A stretch of DNA of 12,336 nt, taken from Puia dinghuensis (lineage in GTDB: Bacteria > Bacteroidota > Bacteroidia > Chitinophagales > Chitinophagaceae). A model generated the notes under the pieces. That model made no database searches, had not been told where the DNA came from, and saw only the letters and a list, made by a program, of their open reading frames with translations. The stretch is from NCBI GenBank assembly GCA_026224995.1, contig JAMFRX010000677.1, positions 1-12,336 of the forward strand, written 5' to 3'. Positions 1 through 8,009 of the stretch are shown piece by piece (the stretch's first letter is position 1; each line of letters begins with the position of its first letter). The translations under genes were made by a program, and so were the position numbers.

Positions 1-347
1 ACGAAAAAAGACATACCGAATCGCCAAAGCCCGCCAAGAAGGCATCCCGCTGGAAACCTTCCCTGCTGGGCTATAGCTGGATCATGAAGAACATCGGCTT
101 CTTCCTGTTCCTGGCGACGCTCGCGGTGATCTACATCTATAACGGACATTATGCCGACAATATATCCCGGGATATCAACAAGACCGGTAAAGAAGTAAAA
201 GAGCTGCAATACGAATACAAAACGCTCAAAAGCGAAGTGATGTTCCGGAGCAAACAGAGCGAGCTGGCGAGGGCCGTCGGAGCGTTCGGTCTCCAGGAGC
301 TCACCCGTCCGCCGTACGTGCTCGTTGATAGCGTCGAAAAAAGATAG
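1..347 (+). CDS. ftsL: FtsL-like cell division protein, 5' end outside the window
   Basis: Probable FtsL-type divisome protein: a short single-pass inner membrane protein that helps recruit and activate the FtsW-FtsI septal synthase. The reading frame (first full codon at position 3) is open to the window edge, so the ATG at 84 is probably internal. The codons before it give a basic Lys/Arg/Pro-rich segment ending LLGYSWIMKN, which fits a cytoplasmic tail leading into the membrane. A hydrophobic helix follows (GFFLFLATLAVIYIYNG, codons from about 93 to 143), then a charged helical region (from about NKTGKEVKELQYEYKTLKSE) likely to form a coiled coil, then a short C-terminus. This plan and the place directly before a division PBP match Bacteroidota FtsL-like proteins; sequence similarity to E. 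coli FtsL is expected to be weak. The stop is 16 bases before the ftsI ATG. Family identity is fairly sure; the true start cannot be seen. Confidence 0.85.
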   Translation, partial: EKRHTESPKPAKKASRWKPSLLGYSWIMKNIGFFLFLATLAVIYIYNGHYADNISRDINKTGKEVKELQYEYKTLKSEVMFRSKQSELARAVGAFGLQELTRPPYVLVDSVEKR

Positions 348-363
348 ATCGATTAAAAAAGAT

Positions 364-2475
364 ATGGAAGTAAAACGCGATATATTATGGAGGGTCTACC
401 TCTGCTTTCTCGGCATCGTGGCGCTAAGCCTCCTGGTGCTGGGAAAGGTCGTGTACATCCAACGGGCTCAGGGCGCATACTGGCGCGGGCTTAGCGACAG
501 CCTGCACCAAAAATTCATAGAGCTGGATGCGGAGAGAGGAACGATCTACAGCGCGGACAGCAGCATGCTCAGCACTTCCATCCCCTGGTTCAATATCTAC
601 ATCGATTTCGGCGCCGATGGCCTCCGCGAAAAGAACGGCCATCGTTTTACCTCCAACCTCGATTCTCTGTCCCTCTGCCTGTCCACCCTCTTCGGCGACC
701 GCTCCGCGGGCGCCTACAAAAAAGACTTGCTCAAGGGCTACCGGAGCGAAGACCGCTACTACCTGCTGCAGTCCAATGTCGCCTTCGAAAAATACCGCAG
801 GCTTCGCACCTTCCCCCTGGTACGTGAAGGCCGCAACAAGAGCGGCTTTATCGCCGAGGTGACCAATAAAAGATTGAATCCGTTCGGCTTGCTGGCCAAT
901 CGTACCATTGGCCTGGCAAGAACGAATTGGCAGAACGTAGGGCTCGAACGCACCTACGATACCCTCCTCAAAGGCGAGACCGGCCGTCGCCTCGTCCGCT
1001 ATATCGCCGGCGGAACCTATATTCCCGTAGAAGGCTATGAGATCGAATCGGTCAATGGCAAGGATATCGTCACCACCATCGACGTCAACATCCAGGATAT
1101 CGCTGAGAATGCGCTGCTCAGGGAGCTCCAGGCCAACGAGGCCGAACACGGCACCTGCATCGTCATGGAAGTGGCCACCGGCAAGATCAAAGCCATCGCC
1201 AACCTCGGTGTGCAGCCCGACGGAACGTATTGGGAGGACATGAACTACGCCATCCGGGCCACGGAGCCTGGCTCCACCTTCAAGCTGGCGACCCTGCTAT
1301 CCCTGCTGGAGGACAAGAAGATCACACTCGCCAATACCGTCGATTTGGAAGGCGGAACATGGAAGATCTCCGGCCGCACCGTCTACGATTCGGAGAAACA
1401 TGGAAAACATGTAGTCCCCGTAAAAGAAGCCTTCGAGCTGAGCTCCAATGTCGGCATGGCCAAGCTGGCGGTGGCCAACTATGCTTCAAACCCCAATGAA
1501 TTCATCAACCACCTGCGCGCGCTCCATCTCGACCGCCCCACCGGCGTCGACCTCGCCGGCGAAGCGACACCCGTGCTGATTACGCCTAAATCCCGCACCT
1601 GGAGCAATACGGCCCTGCCCTGGATGGCCTTCGGCTATGAAGTGTTGATCACACCGCTGCATACCCTCGCGCTTTACAATGCCGTCGCCAACAACGGCCG
1701 GATGATGAAGCCCTATCTCGTGAGCGCCGTTCAGGAATCGGGCGTTACGCTAAAAGAGAATCAGCCTACGGCCCTGATAGAAAAGATCTGCAGCGACCAG
1801 ACCCTGCGGGAGCTGCAGGAATGCCTGGTGGGCGTCTGCAACGATCCGGAAGGAACGGGCGCCAGCACGTTCAAAAACTCTTTTTACAAGGTAGCCGGCA
1901 AGACCGGTACCGCCCTCGTGGCCAACGGCTCACATGGCTATGCCGAACACATCTACCAATCCACCTTTGTAGGCTATTTCCCGGCGGCGGCCCCGAAATA
2001 TACCTGCATAGTGGTCATAAAGAATAAGCCTTTTGCAAAAGTTTACTATGGCGCGAAAGTGGCGGCGCCGGTGTTCAAGGAAGTGGCCGACAGGCTGATG
2101 GCCGCCGACCCTAACCCGGATACCAACCCGCAGCTCACGAAGGACAGCTCCCGGTTCTACAATGCCGGCCTCACCCATTCCATGCGATTGGTGGAGCAGA
2201 CCCTGGGCGCCGATTATATCGACTCTGCCGGCAAGAATGACTGGAGCGGGCTCTATGCATCCACTGCAGGTAGCGAGGCGGTGATGAACAAGCATCTTGC
2301 ATCGCGCCAGTGGGTACCGGACGTGAAGGGAATGGGCCTTAAGGATGCCCTCTATATGCTGGAAAGCATGGACCTCCATGTGTCGGTAAAAGGTAGCGGA
2401 AAAGTGCGGTCGCAAAGCCCGGAGCCGGGGTCTGCGTTGAAAAAGTCAGAAACCATATTCATTCAGCTGGACTAA
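364..2475 (+). CDS. ftsI: Division-specific class B penicillin-binding protein (peptidoglycan transpeptidase) with one C-terminal PASTA domain
   Basis: DD-transpeptidase that crosslinks septal peptidoglycan in the periplasm as partner of FtsW. With the ATG at 364 the protein has 703 residues. A single membrane anchor lies at about residues 8-30 (VYLCFLGIVALSLLVLGKVV), followed by the PBP dimerisation region and the transpeptidase domain. All three active-site motifs are visible: STFK with nucleophile S304 and K307, SSN at 360-362 and KTGT from K513. Residues about 651-703 (starting VPDVKGMGLKDALYML) form one PASTA repeat. There is no glycosyltransferase domain, so it is monofunctional. An in-frame TTG at 325 would add 13 lysine-rich residues and overlap ftsL; the ATG is preferred because it puts the start just before the membrane anchor and leaves a 16-base gap. 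It is followed after 20 bases by murE. FtsI is the expected gene at this dcw position. Confidence 0.95.
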   Translation: MEVKRDILWRVYLCFLGIVALSLLVLGKVVYIQRAQGAYWRGLSDSLHQKFIELDAERGTIYSADSSMLSTSIPWFNIYIDFGADGLREKNGHRFTSNLDSLSLCLSTLFGDRSAGAYKKDLLKGYRSEDRYYLLQSNVAFEKYRRLRTFPLVREGRNKSGFIAEVTNKRLNPFGLLANRTIGLARTNWQNVGLERTYDTLLKGETGRRLVRYIAGGTYIPVEGYEIESVNGKDIVTTIDVNIQDIAENALLRELQANEAEHGTCIVMEVATGKIKAIANLGVQPDGTYWEDMNYAIRATEPGSTFKLATLLSLLEDKKITLANTVDLEGGTWKISGRTVYDSEKHGKHVVPVKEAFELSSNVGMAKLAVANYASNPNEFINHLRALHLDRPTGVDLAGEATPVLITPKSRTWSNTALPWMAFGYEVLITPLHTLALYNAVANNGRMMKPYLVSAVQESGVTLKENQPTALIEKICSDQTLRELQECLVGVCNDPEGTGASTFKNSFYKVAGKTGTALVANGSHGYAEHIYQSTFVGYFPAAAPKYTCIVVIKNKPFAKVYYGAKVAAPVFKEVADRLMAADPNPDTNPQLTKDSSRFYNAGLTHSMRLVEQTLGADYIDSAGKNDWSGLYASTAGSEAVMNKHLASRQWVPDVKGMGLKDALYMLESMDLHVSVKGSGKVRSQSPEPGSALKKSETIFIQLD

Positions 2476-2495
2476 TCAAGATCCCTATAAGGGTT

Positions 2496-3962
2496 ATGGC
2501 AAACCTGCAGGAAATAGTATACAAAGTTAGCATCCGGTCGATCCATGGCGAGCGGGACAGGACCATCGCCAACCTGCAGACCGACTCGCGGCAGGCCGGC
2601 CCCGGCACGCTGTTCATCGCTATGAAGGGCACCCACACGGATGGCCACAGCTATATCCCCGATGTGATAGCCGCCGGCGCTACCGCCATCGTGTGCGAAG
2701 ACCTGCCCGACCCCCTGCCTGCTGATGTGACCTTCATCAGGGTGGAAGACGCCAGCGCCGCCGCCGGCATCATCGCCCATAATTTCTACGGCCAGCCTTC
2801 CGAGCACCTGAAGCTGGTGGGCGTCACCGGCACCAACGGCAAGACGACCATCGCTACCTTATTATACAAGCTCTACTCTGCCCTGAGCTACAAATGCGGC
2901 CTGCTCAGCACCGTGGAAAACCGGATCGGGGACCGCATTGTGCCGGCAACCCATACCACTCCCGATGCGCTGCACCTTAATGCCCTGCTAAGGGACATGC
3001 TGGACGCAGGCTGTACGCATGCCTTCATGGAGACGAGCTCGCACGCCATCCACCAACACCGCATCGCCGGCCTCAAATATACCGGCGGCCTGTTCAGCAA
3101 TATCACCCATGACCATCTGGATTACCACAAGACCTTCGAGGAATATATCCGGGTAAAGAAATCTTTTTTCGACGGCCTGCCTTCCGACGCCTTCGCCATT
3201 TCTAATGCCGACGATAAGAGAGGCACAGTGATGCTCCAGAATACCAATGCAAAAAAGCATTTCTATAGCCTTAAGACCCTGGCCGAATTCAAGGGACGGA
3301 TACTTGAGAATAACCTCACCGGCCTCGTGATGACGGTCAACGACACAGAGGTCCATTTCCGGCTGATCGGCGAGTTCAATGCCTACAACCTGCTGGCCGT
3401 CTACGGCGCAGCCATCTGCCTGGGCGAGGATAAAAACGAGATCCTGCGCTGCCTCAGCACCATCAGCGGCGCAGAAGGCCGCTTCGATTACAGCATGTCG
3501 CCAAAGGAGAAGATCATCGGGATCGTGGATTACGCCCATACGCCCGATGCGCTTATCAACGTGCTGGCTACCATCCAGAAACTGCGAAAAGGGCACGAAA
3601 AGATCATCACCGTCGTCGGCGCCGGCGGCGACCGCGACAAGACGAAACGTCCCCTGATGGGCGCCGCTGCCTGCGAATACAGCGACAAGGTCATCTTCAC
3701 CTCGGACAACCCCCGGAGCGAAGACCCTGACCAGATCATCCGGGATATCGAGGCCGGCCTTAACACCGCCGCAAAAAGGAAATACATTTCGATCACCGAC
3801 CGGAAGGAAGCCATCCGGACGGCGCTGAACCTCGCCGGCCCCGAGGACATCCTGCTCATCGCAGGAAAGGGACACGAAAAATATCAGGAGATCAAGGGGG
3901 TGAAATACCCTTTCGACGATAAACAGCTCTTGACCGAGCTTTTCGAACTGCTCGATAAATAA
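2496..3962 (+). CDS. murE: UDP-N-acetylmuramoyl-L-alanyl-D-glutamate--2,6-diaminopimelate ligase
   Basis: Cytoplasmic ATP-dependent Mur ligase that adds the third stem residue to UDP-MurNAc-L-Ala-D-Glu. The 488-residue length is normal for MurE. The N-terminal UDP-substrate domain includes TDSRQAGPGTLFIAMKG. The ATP loop is GTNGKTT at residues 112-118. The lysine expected to be carbamylated lies in YIRVKKSFF, probably K221. The C-terminal domain carries DNPRSEDP from residue 404 and GKGHE with G457 and E461. By the known MurE structures, DNPR marks the meso-diaminopimelate enzymes rather than the L-lysine ones, so this wall probably contains meso-DAP. The ATG at 2496 lies 20 bases after ftsI and has only a weak AAGGG-like site in front, which is common in Bacteroidota. 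Unlike in E. coli, murF does not follow; mraY starts 9 bases after the stop. Confidence 0.97.
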   Translation: MANLQEIVYKVSIRSIHGERDRTIANLQTDSRQAGPGTLFIAMKGTHTDGHSYIPDVIAAGATAIVCEDLPDPLPADVTFIRVEDASAAAGIIAHNFYGQPSEHLKLVGVTGTNGKTTIATLLYKLYSALSYKCGLLSTVENRIGDRIVPATHTTPDALHLNALLRDMLDAGCTHAFMETSSHAIHQHRIAGLKYTGGLFSNITHDHLDYHKTFEEYIRVKKSFFDGLPSDAFAISNADDKRGTVMLQNTNAKKHFYSLKTLAEFKGRILENNLTGLVMTVNDTEVHFRLIGEFNAYNLLAVYGAAICLGEDKNEILRCLSTISGAEGRFDYSMSPKEKIIGIVDYAHTPDALINVLATIQKLRKGHEKIITVVGAGGDRDKTKRPLMGAAACEYSDKVIFTSDNPRSEDPDQIIRDIEAGLNTAAKRKYISITDRKEAIRTALNLAGPEDILLIAGKGHEKYQEIKGVKYPFDDKQLLTELFELLDK

Positions 3963-3971
3963 CGATTATAC

Positions 3972-5252
3972 ATGCTGTACGCTTTATTTGAATGGCTTAG
4001 ACAACACGGGATAAAAGTGCCGGGCGGCGCACTCTTCCAGTTCATCACCTCCCGGGTGCTGCTGGCCGTGGTGTTTTCTCTCATCGTCAGCATGATCTTC
4101 GGGAAAAGCCTGATCCGCTACCTGGTGAAAAAGCAGATCGGCGAGACCGTCCGCGATCTCGGCCTGGCCGGAGAACAGCAGAAAAAAGGGACGCCTACCA
4201 TGGGCGGCTTCATCCTCATCCTGGCCATCCTCATCCCCACCTTCCTGCTGGCCGACCTGCATAAGGCCTATATCCGCCTGATGATCTTCAGCACCATCTG
4301 GCTGGGCCTCATCGGCTTTATCGACGATTACCTGAAGCTGCGCGCCAAACGCATCGCTAAGGAATTGGGTGTTGCCTATAAAAAAGGCGACAAAGACGGT
4401 CTTGCTGGTTGGTTCAAGATCCTGGGCCAGGTGGTCCTGGGCCTCGTGGTCGGCTGTACCCTTTATTTCAATGCCAACACCAGGGTATGGCGCGAATACG
4501 TCGGACAATCCCTGCCTTCCGATACCACCGGCCTCAAAGTCGTGACACTGGATAAGGAAAAGAAATACTTCGTAGAAGCCAAAGAGCCGATCACGACCAT
4601 CCCCTTCGTCAAGAACCACGAATTCAATTATTCCAAGCTCCTGCCTCCGGCCCTGCATGGACTTACCTGGGCGCTCTACGTGGTGATCATGATCTTCATC
4701 ATCACCGCCGTGTCCAATGGAGCCAATCTGACGGATGGCCTCGATGGACTTGCCACCGGCACCAGCGCCGTCATCGGCGCCTGTCTGGGCATCTTCGCCT
4801 ATGCCAGCGGCAATATCCGCTTTGCCGAATACCTCAATATCATGTACATCCCCAATCTGGGGGAACTGTCCATATTCATCGGCGCCCTCATCGGCGCCTG
4901 CGTAGGCTTCCTCTGGTACAATGCCTATCCGGCCCAGGTATTTATGGGCGATACCGGCAGCCTTACCCTCGGCGGCATCATCGCCGCCCTGGCCATCATC
5001 GTCCGCAAGGAATGGCTGATACCGATATTCTGCGGCGTCTTTCTGGTGGAAAGCCTAAGCGTTATCATACAAGTGACTTATTTCAGATATAGTAAAAAGA
5101 AATACGGCGAAGGGAAAAGAGTTTTCCTCATGAGCCCCCTGCATCATCACTATCAGAAGCTGGGGTACCATGAAAGTAAGATTGTGACCAGGTTTTGGAT
5201 CGTAACGATCCTCTGTGTGGCATTTGCGATTGCAACATTGAAGATCAGATAG
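3972..5252 (+). CDS. mraY: Phospho-N-acetylmuramoyl-pentapeptide-transferase (lipid I synthase)
   Basis: Polytopic inner membrane enzyme that transfers phospho-MurNAc-pentapeptide from the UDP precursor to undecaprenyl phosphate, giving lipid I and UMP. Family signatures appear in order: KGTPTMGG near the N-terminus, FIDDYLK with D118 and D119, NLTDGLDGLA starting at N252 with D255 and D258, MGDTGSL with D327, and PLHHHYQKLG with H391-H393. These are the magnesium and nucleotide binding residues known from MraY structures. At 426 residues it is clearly longer than the roughly 360 of E. coli MraY. Much of the excess is a polar segment around residues 170-208, between YFNANTR (from Y165) and TTIPFVKN, inside a loop between membrane helices; long MraY forms of this kind are usual in Bacteroidota. 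The ATG at 3972 follows murE by 9 bases. The first sizeable gap in the cluster follows this gene. Confidence 0.97.
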   Translation: MLYALFEWLRQHGIKVPGGALFQFITSRVLLAVVFSLIVSMIFGKSLIRYLVKKQIGETVRDLGLAGEQQKKGTPTMGGFILILAILIPTFLLADLHKAYIRLMIFSTIWLGLIGFIDDYLKLRAKRIAKELGVAYKKGDKDGLAGWFKILGQVVLGLVVGCTLYFNANTRVWREYVGQSLPSDTTGLKVVTLDKEKKYFVEAKEPITTIPFVKNHEFNYSKLLPPALHGLTWALYVVIMIFIITAVSNGANLTDGLDGLATGTSAVIGACLGIFAYASGNIRFAEYLNIMYIPNLGELSIFIGALIGACVGFLWYNAYPAQVFMGDTGSLTLGGIIAALAIIVRKEWLIPIFCGVFLVESLSVIIQVTYFRYSKKKYGEGKRVFLMSPLHHHYQKLGYHESKIVTRFWIVTILCVAFAIATLKIR

Positions 5253-5339
5253 TACCCATTGACCGACGTTATGAAAAACCAAACCTAGTCGAAAACAGAA
5301 TTGTGGTGCAGTAAGTTCATGCTTTTGAAAAACCTAAAA

Positions 5340-5368
5340 TCCGCCCTTGGCGGAGCCCATGCTCCGTC
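5340..5368 (+). repeat. Overlapping inverted repeats upstream of murD
   Basis: In the 139-base gap between mraY and murD (5253-5391) two hairpins share bases. Hairpin A pairs TCCGCC (5340-5345) with GGCGGA (5349-5354) around a CTT loop. Hairpin B pairs CGGAGC (5351-5356) with GCTCCG (5361-5366) around CCAT and can be extended to 5349-5368 by one G-T and one G-C pair. They cannot form together. No U-run follows either stem, so this is not a standard intrinsic terminator. The murD start is 23 bases after the end of B. The rest of the gap is AT-richer and holds nothing else I can support. The pairing is seen directly; a regulatory, transcript-processing or repeat-element role would be inference. 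Confidence 0.5.
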
Positions 5369-5391
5369 CCTGAAGAGAACACATATATTAT

Positions 5392-6732
5392 ATGTCGAAG
5401 CGAATGATCATATTAGGTGGTGGCGAAAGCGGCGTAGGTGCGGCCATACTGGCGGCGCAACGCGGCTATGACGTATTCGTTTCCGACGGCGGTCCCTTGA
5501 AAGAGACCTATCGCGAGACCCTGCAGCAGCATGGCATCGGCTTCGAAGAGCAAGGTCATTCCGAGGATCGTATCCTCGAGGCCGACGAAGTGATGAAAAG
5601 CCCGGGCATTCCGGAAAAGAACGACCTCGTTCGCCGGATCAGGGCAAGAGGCATCCCGGTGATAAGCGAGATCGAGCTGGCCTACCGCTACAAAGGGGAA
5701 GGCCGCATCATCGGCATCACGGGCAGCAACGGTAAGAGCACCACGACCGCACTTACCTATCACATCTGCCGCCATGGCGGTCTCGACTGCGCCCTGGTCG
5801 GCAATATCGGCATCTCTTTCGCCAGGCAGGTGGCGGAGGATCCCAAGCAATGGTATGTGGTGGAGATCAGCAGCTTTCAGCTCGACGACATCACCACTTT
5901 CCGGCCGGAAGTCGCCATCCTCACCAATATCACCGAAGACCACCTGGACCGTTATGACTATAAGTTCGAGAACTATATCGCCAGCAAGTTTCGCATCATT
6001 ATGAACCAGACGGCGGAGGACTATTTTATTTATTGCGCCGACGACCCTGTGATAAACGAGCATTTAGACCGATTCCCAATTCATTCTAACCCATTACCAT
6101 TTACTATGCAACAGGAACCCAACAAAGGAGGATTTATCAGCAAGGGACAACTGAATATCAATGCCGGCAGCGAGAAATTGCAAATGAGCATCTACGATTT
6201 TGCCCTAAAGGGTATTCACAATCAATATAATACAATGGCAGCAGGCATCGCATCCGCCACCGTGGGGATCCGTAAAGAGAAGATCCGGGAAGCCATCCAA
6301 AGCTTCGAGTCCCTCGAACACCGCATGGAGTATGTCCTCACCGTGAGGGGAGTGGAGTTCATCAACGATTCCAAGGCCACCAACGTCAACAGCACCTGGT
6401 ATGCCCTGGAAAGCATGGACAAGCCGACCATCCTCATACTCGGCGGTGTGGACAAGGGGAATGACTATTCCCTGATCCGCGACCTGGTCCGGGAGAAGGT
6501 GAAGGCCATCGTCTGCATGGGCGTGGATAACAGGAAGATCCACGAAGCCTTTCAGCAGGACGTTCCCCTGATGGTCAATACAGCCAGCGCCGAAGAGGCC
6601 GTTAAAGCGGCCTTCCATTTTGCCACCAAAGGCGATACCGTCCTGCTGAGCCCCGCCTGCGCCAGCTTCGACCTGTTTAAAAATTATGAGGATAGAGGCA
6701 AGCAGTTTAAGGAGGCTGCACGCGATCTATGA
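5392..6732 (+). CDS. murD: UDP-N-acetylmuramoyl-L-alanine--D-glutamate ligase
   Basis: Cytoplasmic Mur ligase that adds D-glutamate to UDP-MurNAc-L-Ala using ATP. The 446-residue length is normal. The N-terminal Rossmann-like domain begins IILGGGESGVGAAILA, followed by the MKSPGIP segment that contacts the UDP substrate. The ATP loop is GSNGKST from residue 111 with K115. The expected carbamylated lysine is K199 in NYIASKFRI, next to the NITEDHLDRYD segment. The C-terminal domain has FINDSKATN and the D-Glu binding signature SPACASFDLFKNYEDRGKQF. The ATG at 5392 leaves the glycine-rich loop right at the N-terminus, as is normal. Unusually for this cluster a 139-base gap precedes it, so murD may open a separately controlled sub-operon. 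Its last bases overlap the ftsW start as ATGA. Positions about 6061-6240 are markedly AT-richer than the gene around them. Confidence 0.97.
   Translation: MSKRMIILGGGESGVGAAILAAQRGYDVFVSDGGPLKETYRETLQQHGIGFEEQGHSEDRILEADEVMKSPGIPEKNDLVRRIRARGIPVISEIELAYRYKGEGRIIGITGSNGKSTTTALTYHICRHGGLDCALVGNIGISFARQVAEDPKQWYVVEISSFQLDDITTFRPEVAILTNITEDHLDRYDYKFENYIASKFRIIMNQTAEDYFIYCADDPVINEHLDRFPIHSNPLPFTMQQEPNKGGFISKGQLNINAGSEKLQMSIYDFALKGIHNQYNTMAAGIASATVGIRKEKIREAIQSFESLEHRMEYVLTVRGVEFINDSKATNVNSTWYALESMDKPTILILGGVDKGNDYSLIRDLVREKVKAIVCMGVDNRKIHEAFQQDVPLMVNTASAEEAVKAAFHFATKGDTVLLSPACASFDLFKNYEDRGKQFKEAARDL
6708..6715 (+). promoter_or_regulatory. Full-length Shine-Dalgarno-like sequence before ftsW
   Basis: TAAGGAGG lies inside the end of murD, 13 bases before the ftsW ATG at 6729. 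It is a perfect match to the classic anti-Shine-Dalgarno complement, but the spacing is longer than the usual 5-9 bases. It also encodes the QFKEA segment conserved at the end of MurD, so the match may partly reflect coding constraint. Bacteroidota generally rely little on Shine-Dalgarno pairing. Confidence 0.4.
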
Positions 6733-8009
6733 GCGCCACGACGACGATAGAACGGACTCCATTCCAAAGCCTCCGGTCGAGGACCAAGGGCGACAAGGTC
6801 ATCTGGACCGCAGTCGTCCTATTGGCCGTCGTGTCCCTTCTCGTCGTCTACAGCTCTACCGGCTTGCTGGCGTATAAGATGTACAAGGGCAATACCGAGA
6901 TCTACCTGTTCAAGCAATTCGCCTTCATCCTGGTGGGGGTCATGATCATCTACTTTGCTCACCAGGTCAACTATACCGTATACTCAAGGGTAGCGACGAT
7001 CCTCTTTATGATCTCCATCCCACTGCTGTTATATACGCTCTTCTTCGGCGTTAAGCTCAACGAAGGCAGCCGCTGGATCCGCCTGCCCATCATCAACCTG
7101 ACCTTCCAGACCTCCGACCTGGCTAAGCTGGCGCTATTCATGTATCTCAGCCGCCTGCTGAGCAAAAAGCAGGACGTGATCAAAGACTTCCGCCAGGGCT
7201 TCCTCCCCGTGATCACTCCCGTAGCCATCATTTGTCTGCTGATAGCCCCGGCCAACCTCAGCACCGCCCTGCTCACCGGCGCGACCAGCCTCATGCTCCT
7301 CTTCATAGGCCGGGTAAGCGCCAAACACCTGCTGCTGACTGTCGCCGTCGCGGCCATCCCCTTGTTCATCCTCATCGGCGCGGCCTTCCTCCGGCATAAA
7401 GCCAATGGCAATAGCACCGAAAAGCCAAAGACAGAAGGCCGGTCCCGTATCTTTGTCCGGGTAGACACCTGGATAAGCCGCGTAGAGACCTTTGTCTATG
7501 GCGGTAAGGAAGCCAACGACGATAACAACTACCAAACCAACCAGGCCAAGATCGCCATCGCCAAAGGCGGCATCCTTGGCCTCGGACCCGGCAATAGCCA
7601 GCAACGTAATTTTCTCCCCCATCCCTATTCCGATTTCATCTTCGCCATCATCATCGAAGAGTACGGATTGGCGGGAGGCCTATTCATCGTATTCATTTAC
7701 CTGGTATTCCTGCTGCGCAGCATCCGCATCTTCCGGCGATGCCCCTTTGCGTTCGGCGCCTTCCTGGCGCTGGGCCTCAGCTTTACCCTTGTCATCCAGG
7801 CGCTGGCCAATATGGCGGTGAATGTGAACCTCTTTCCCGTAACCGGGGTCACCCTTCCGCTCGTCAGCATGGGCGGCAGCTCTTTTTTGTTCACCTGCCT
7901 GGCCATCGGCATCATCCTGAGTGTGGCCCGGAACGCAGAGTCCAGGGAAACGGAAGAAGAACAAGCAACCGAAGAAGACCCGATCGACGAGGAGGCGTTA
8001 CCCGCATGA
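6729..8009 (+). CDS. ftsW: Septal peptidoglycan glycosyltransferase FtsW (SEDS family)
   Basis: Polytopic inner membrane SEDS protein that polymerises lipid II into glycan strands at the division site, working with FtsI. The 426-residue protein has a polar N-terminus, about ten hydrophobic segments and an acidic cytoplasmic tail (ESRETEEEQATEEDP). SEDS features are clear: YSSTG in the first membrane region, NEGSRWI, the large extracytoplasmic loop containing AIAKGGILGLGPGNS, the HPYSDFIFAIIIEE segment with D302 aligning to the essential SEDS aspartate, and the C-terminal PVTGVTLPLVSMGGSS signature. FtsW rather than RodA is chosen from its place among murD, murG and ftsQ; a separate rodA is expected elsewhere in the genome. 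The start overlaps the murD stop (ATGA at 6729-6732) and the stop overlaps the murG start (ATGA at 8006-8009), pointing to translational coupling on both sides. Confidence 0.96.
   Translation: MSATTTIERTPFQSLRSRTKGDKVIWTAVVLLAVVSLLVVYSSTGLLAYKMYKGNTEIYLFKQFAFILVGVMIIYFAHQVNYTVYSRVATILFMISIPLLLYTLFFGVKLNEGSRWIRLPIINLTFQTSDLAKLALFMYLSRLLSKKQDVIKDFRQGFLPVITPVAIICLLIAPANLSTALLTGATSLMLLFIGRVSAKHLLLTVAVAAIPLFILIGAAFLRHKANGNSTEKPKTEGRSRIFVRVDTWISRVETFVYGGKEANDDNNYQTNQAKIAIAKGGILGLGPGNSQQRNFLPHPYSDFIFAIIIEEYGLAGGLFIVFIYLVFLLRSIRIFRRCPFAFGAFLALGLSFTLVIQALANMAVNVNLFPVTGVTLPLVSMGGSSFLFTCLAIGIILSVARNAESRETEEEQATEEDPIDEEALPA
7989..7995 (+). promoter_or_regulatory. Shine-Dalgarno-like sequence that supports the murG start
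   Basis: GAGGAGG lies 10 bases before the ATG at 8006. Together with the ATGA overlap and the glycine-rich MurG motif starting 8 residues into the protein, it supports starting murG at 8006 rather than at the ATG at 7739 in the same frame, which lies deep inside ftsW and would add 89 unrelated residues. Confidence 0.5.

Noticed and set aside
325..363. TTG start for ftsI giving 13 extra residues
   Set aside because: It would overlap ftsL by 23 bases and TTG is a rare start; the ATG at 364 fits the usual short cytoplasmic segment before the membrane anchor.
2988..3875. Long open frame of 295 codons on the - strand inside murE, with similar ones inside ftsI, mraY, murD, murG, murC and ftsA
   Set aside because: They lie opposite strongly recognised genes, show no family motif, and arise because stop codons are rare in antisense frames of GC-rich coding DNA.
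5271..5288. Five-codon mini-ORF MKNQT after mraY, and a similar six-codon MPWTEF at 10468-10488 after murC, each upstream of alternative hairpins as in leader-peptide attenuators
   Set aside because: They are too short, lack runs of any one regulatory amino acid and have no clear ribosome site; ORFs of this size are frequent by chance.
5301..5327. Possible Bacteroidota-type promoter before murD: TTG at 5301 and TGCTTTTG at 5320-5327, compared with TTTG and TAnnTTTG
   Set aside because: The second box has a mismatch at a key position and the 16-base spacing is shorter than usual, so it is too weak to annotate without transcript 5'-end data.
5319..5473. Small open frame of about 50 codons starting MLLKNLKSALGG that crosses the hairpins and runs into murD
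   Set aside because: Most of it overlaps the start of murD in another frame and becomes Arg/Trp/Gly-rich, typical of a shadow frame; no family recognised.
7739..8005. Possible 89-residue N-terminal extension of MurG from an upstream ATG in the same frame
   Set aside because: It overlaps the conserved end of ftsW, encodes an Arg/Pro/His-rich shadow-type sequence, and would displace the glycine-rich MurG motif from its usual N-terminal place.
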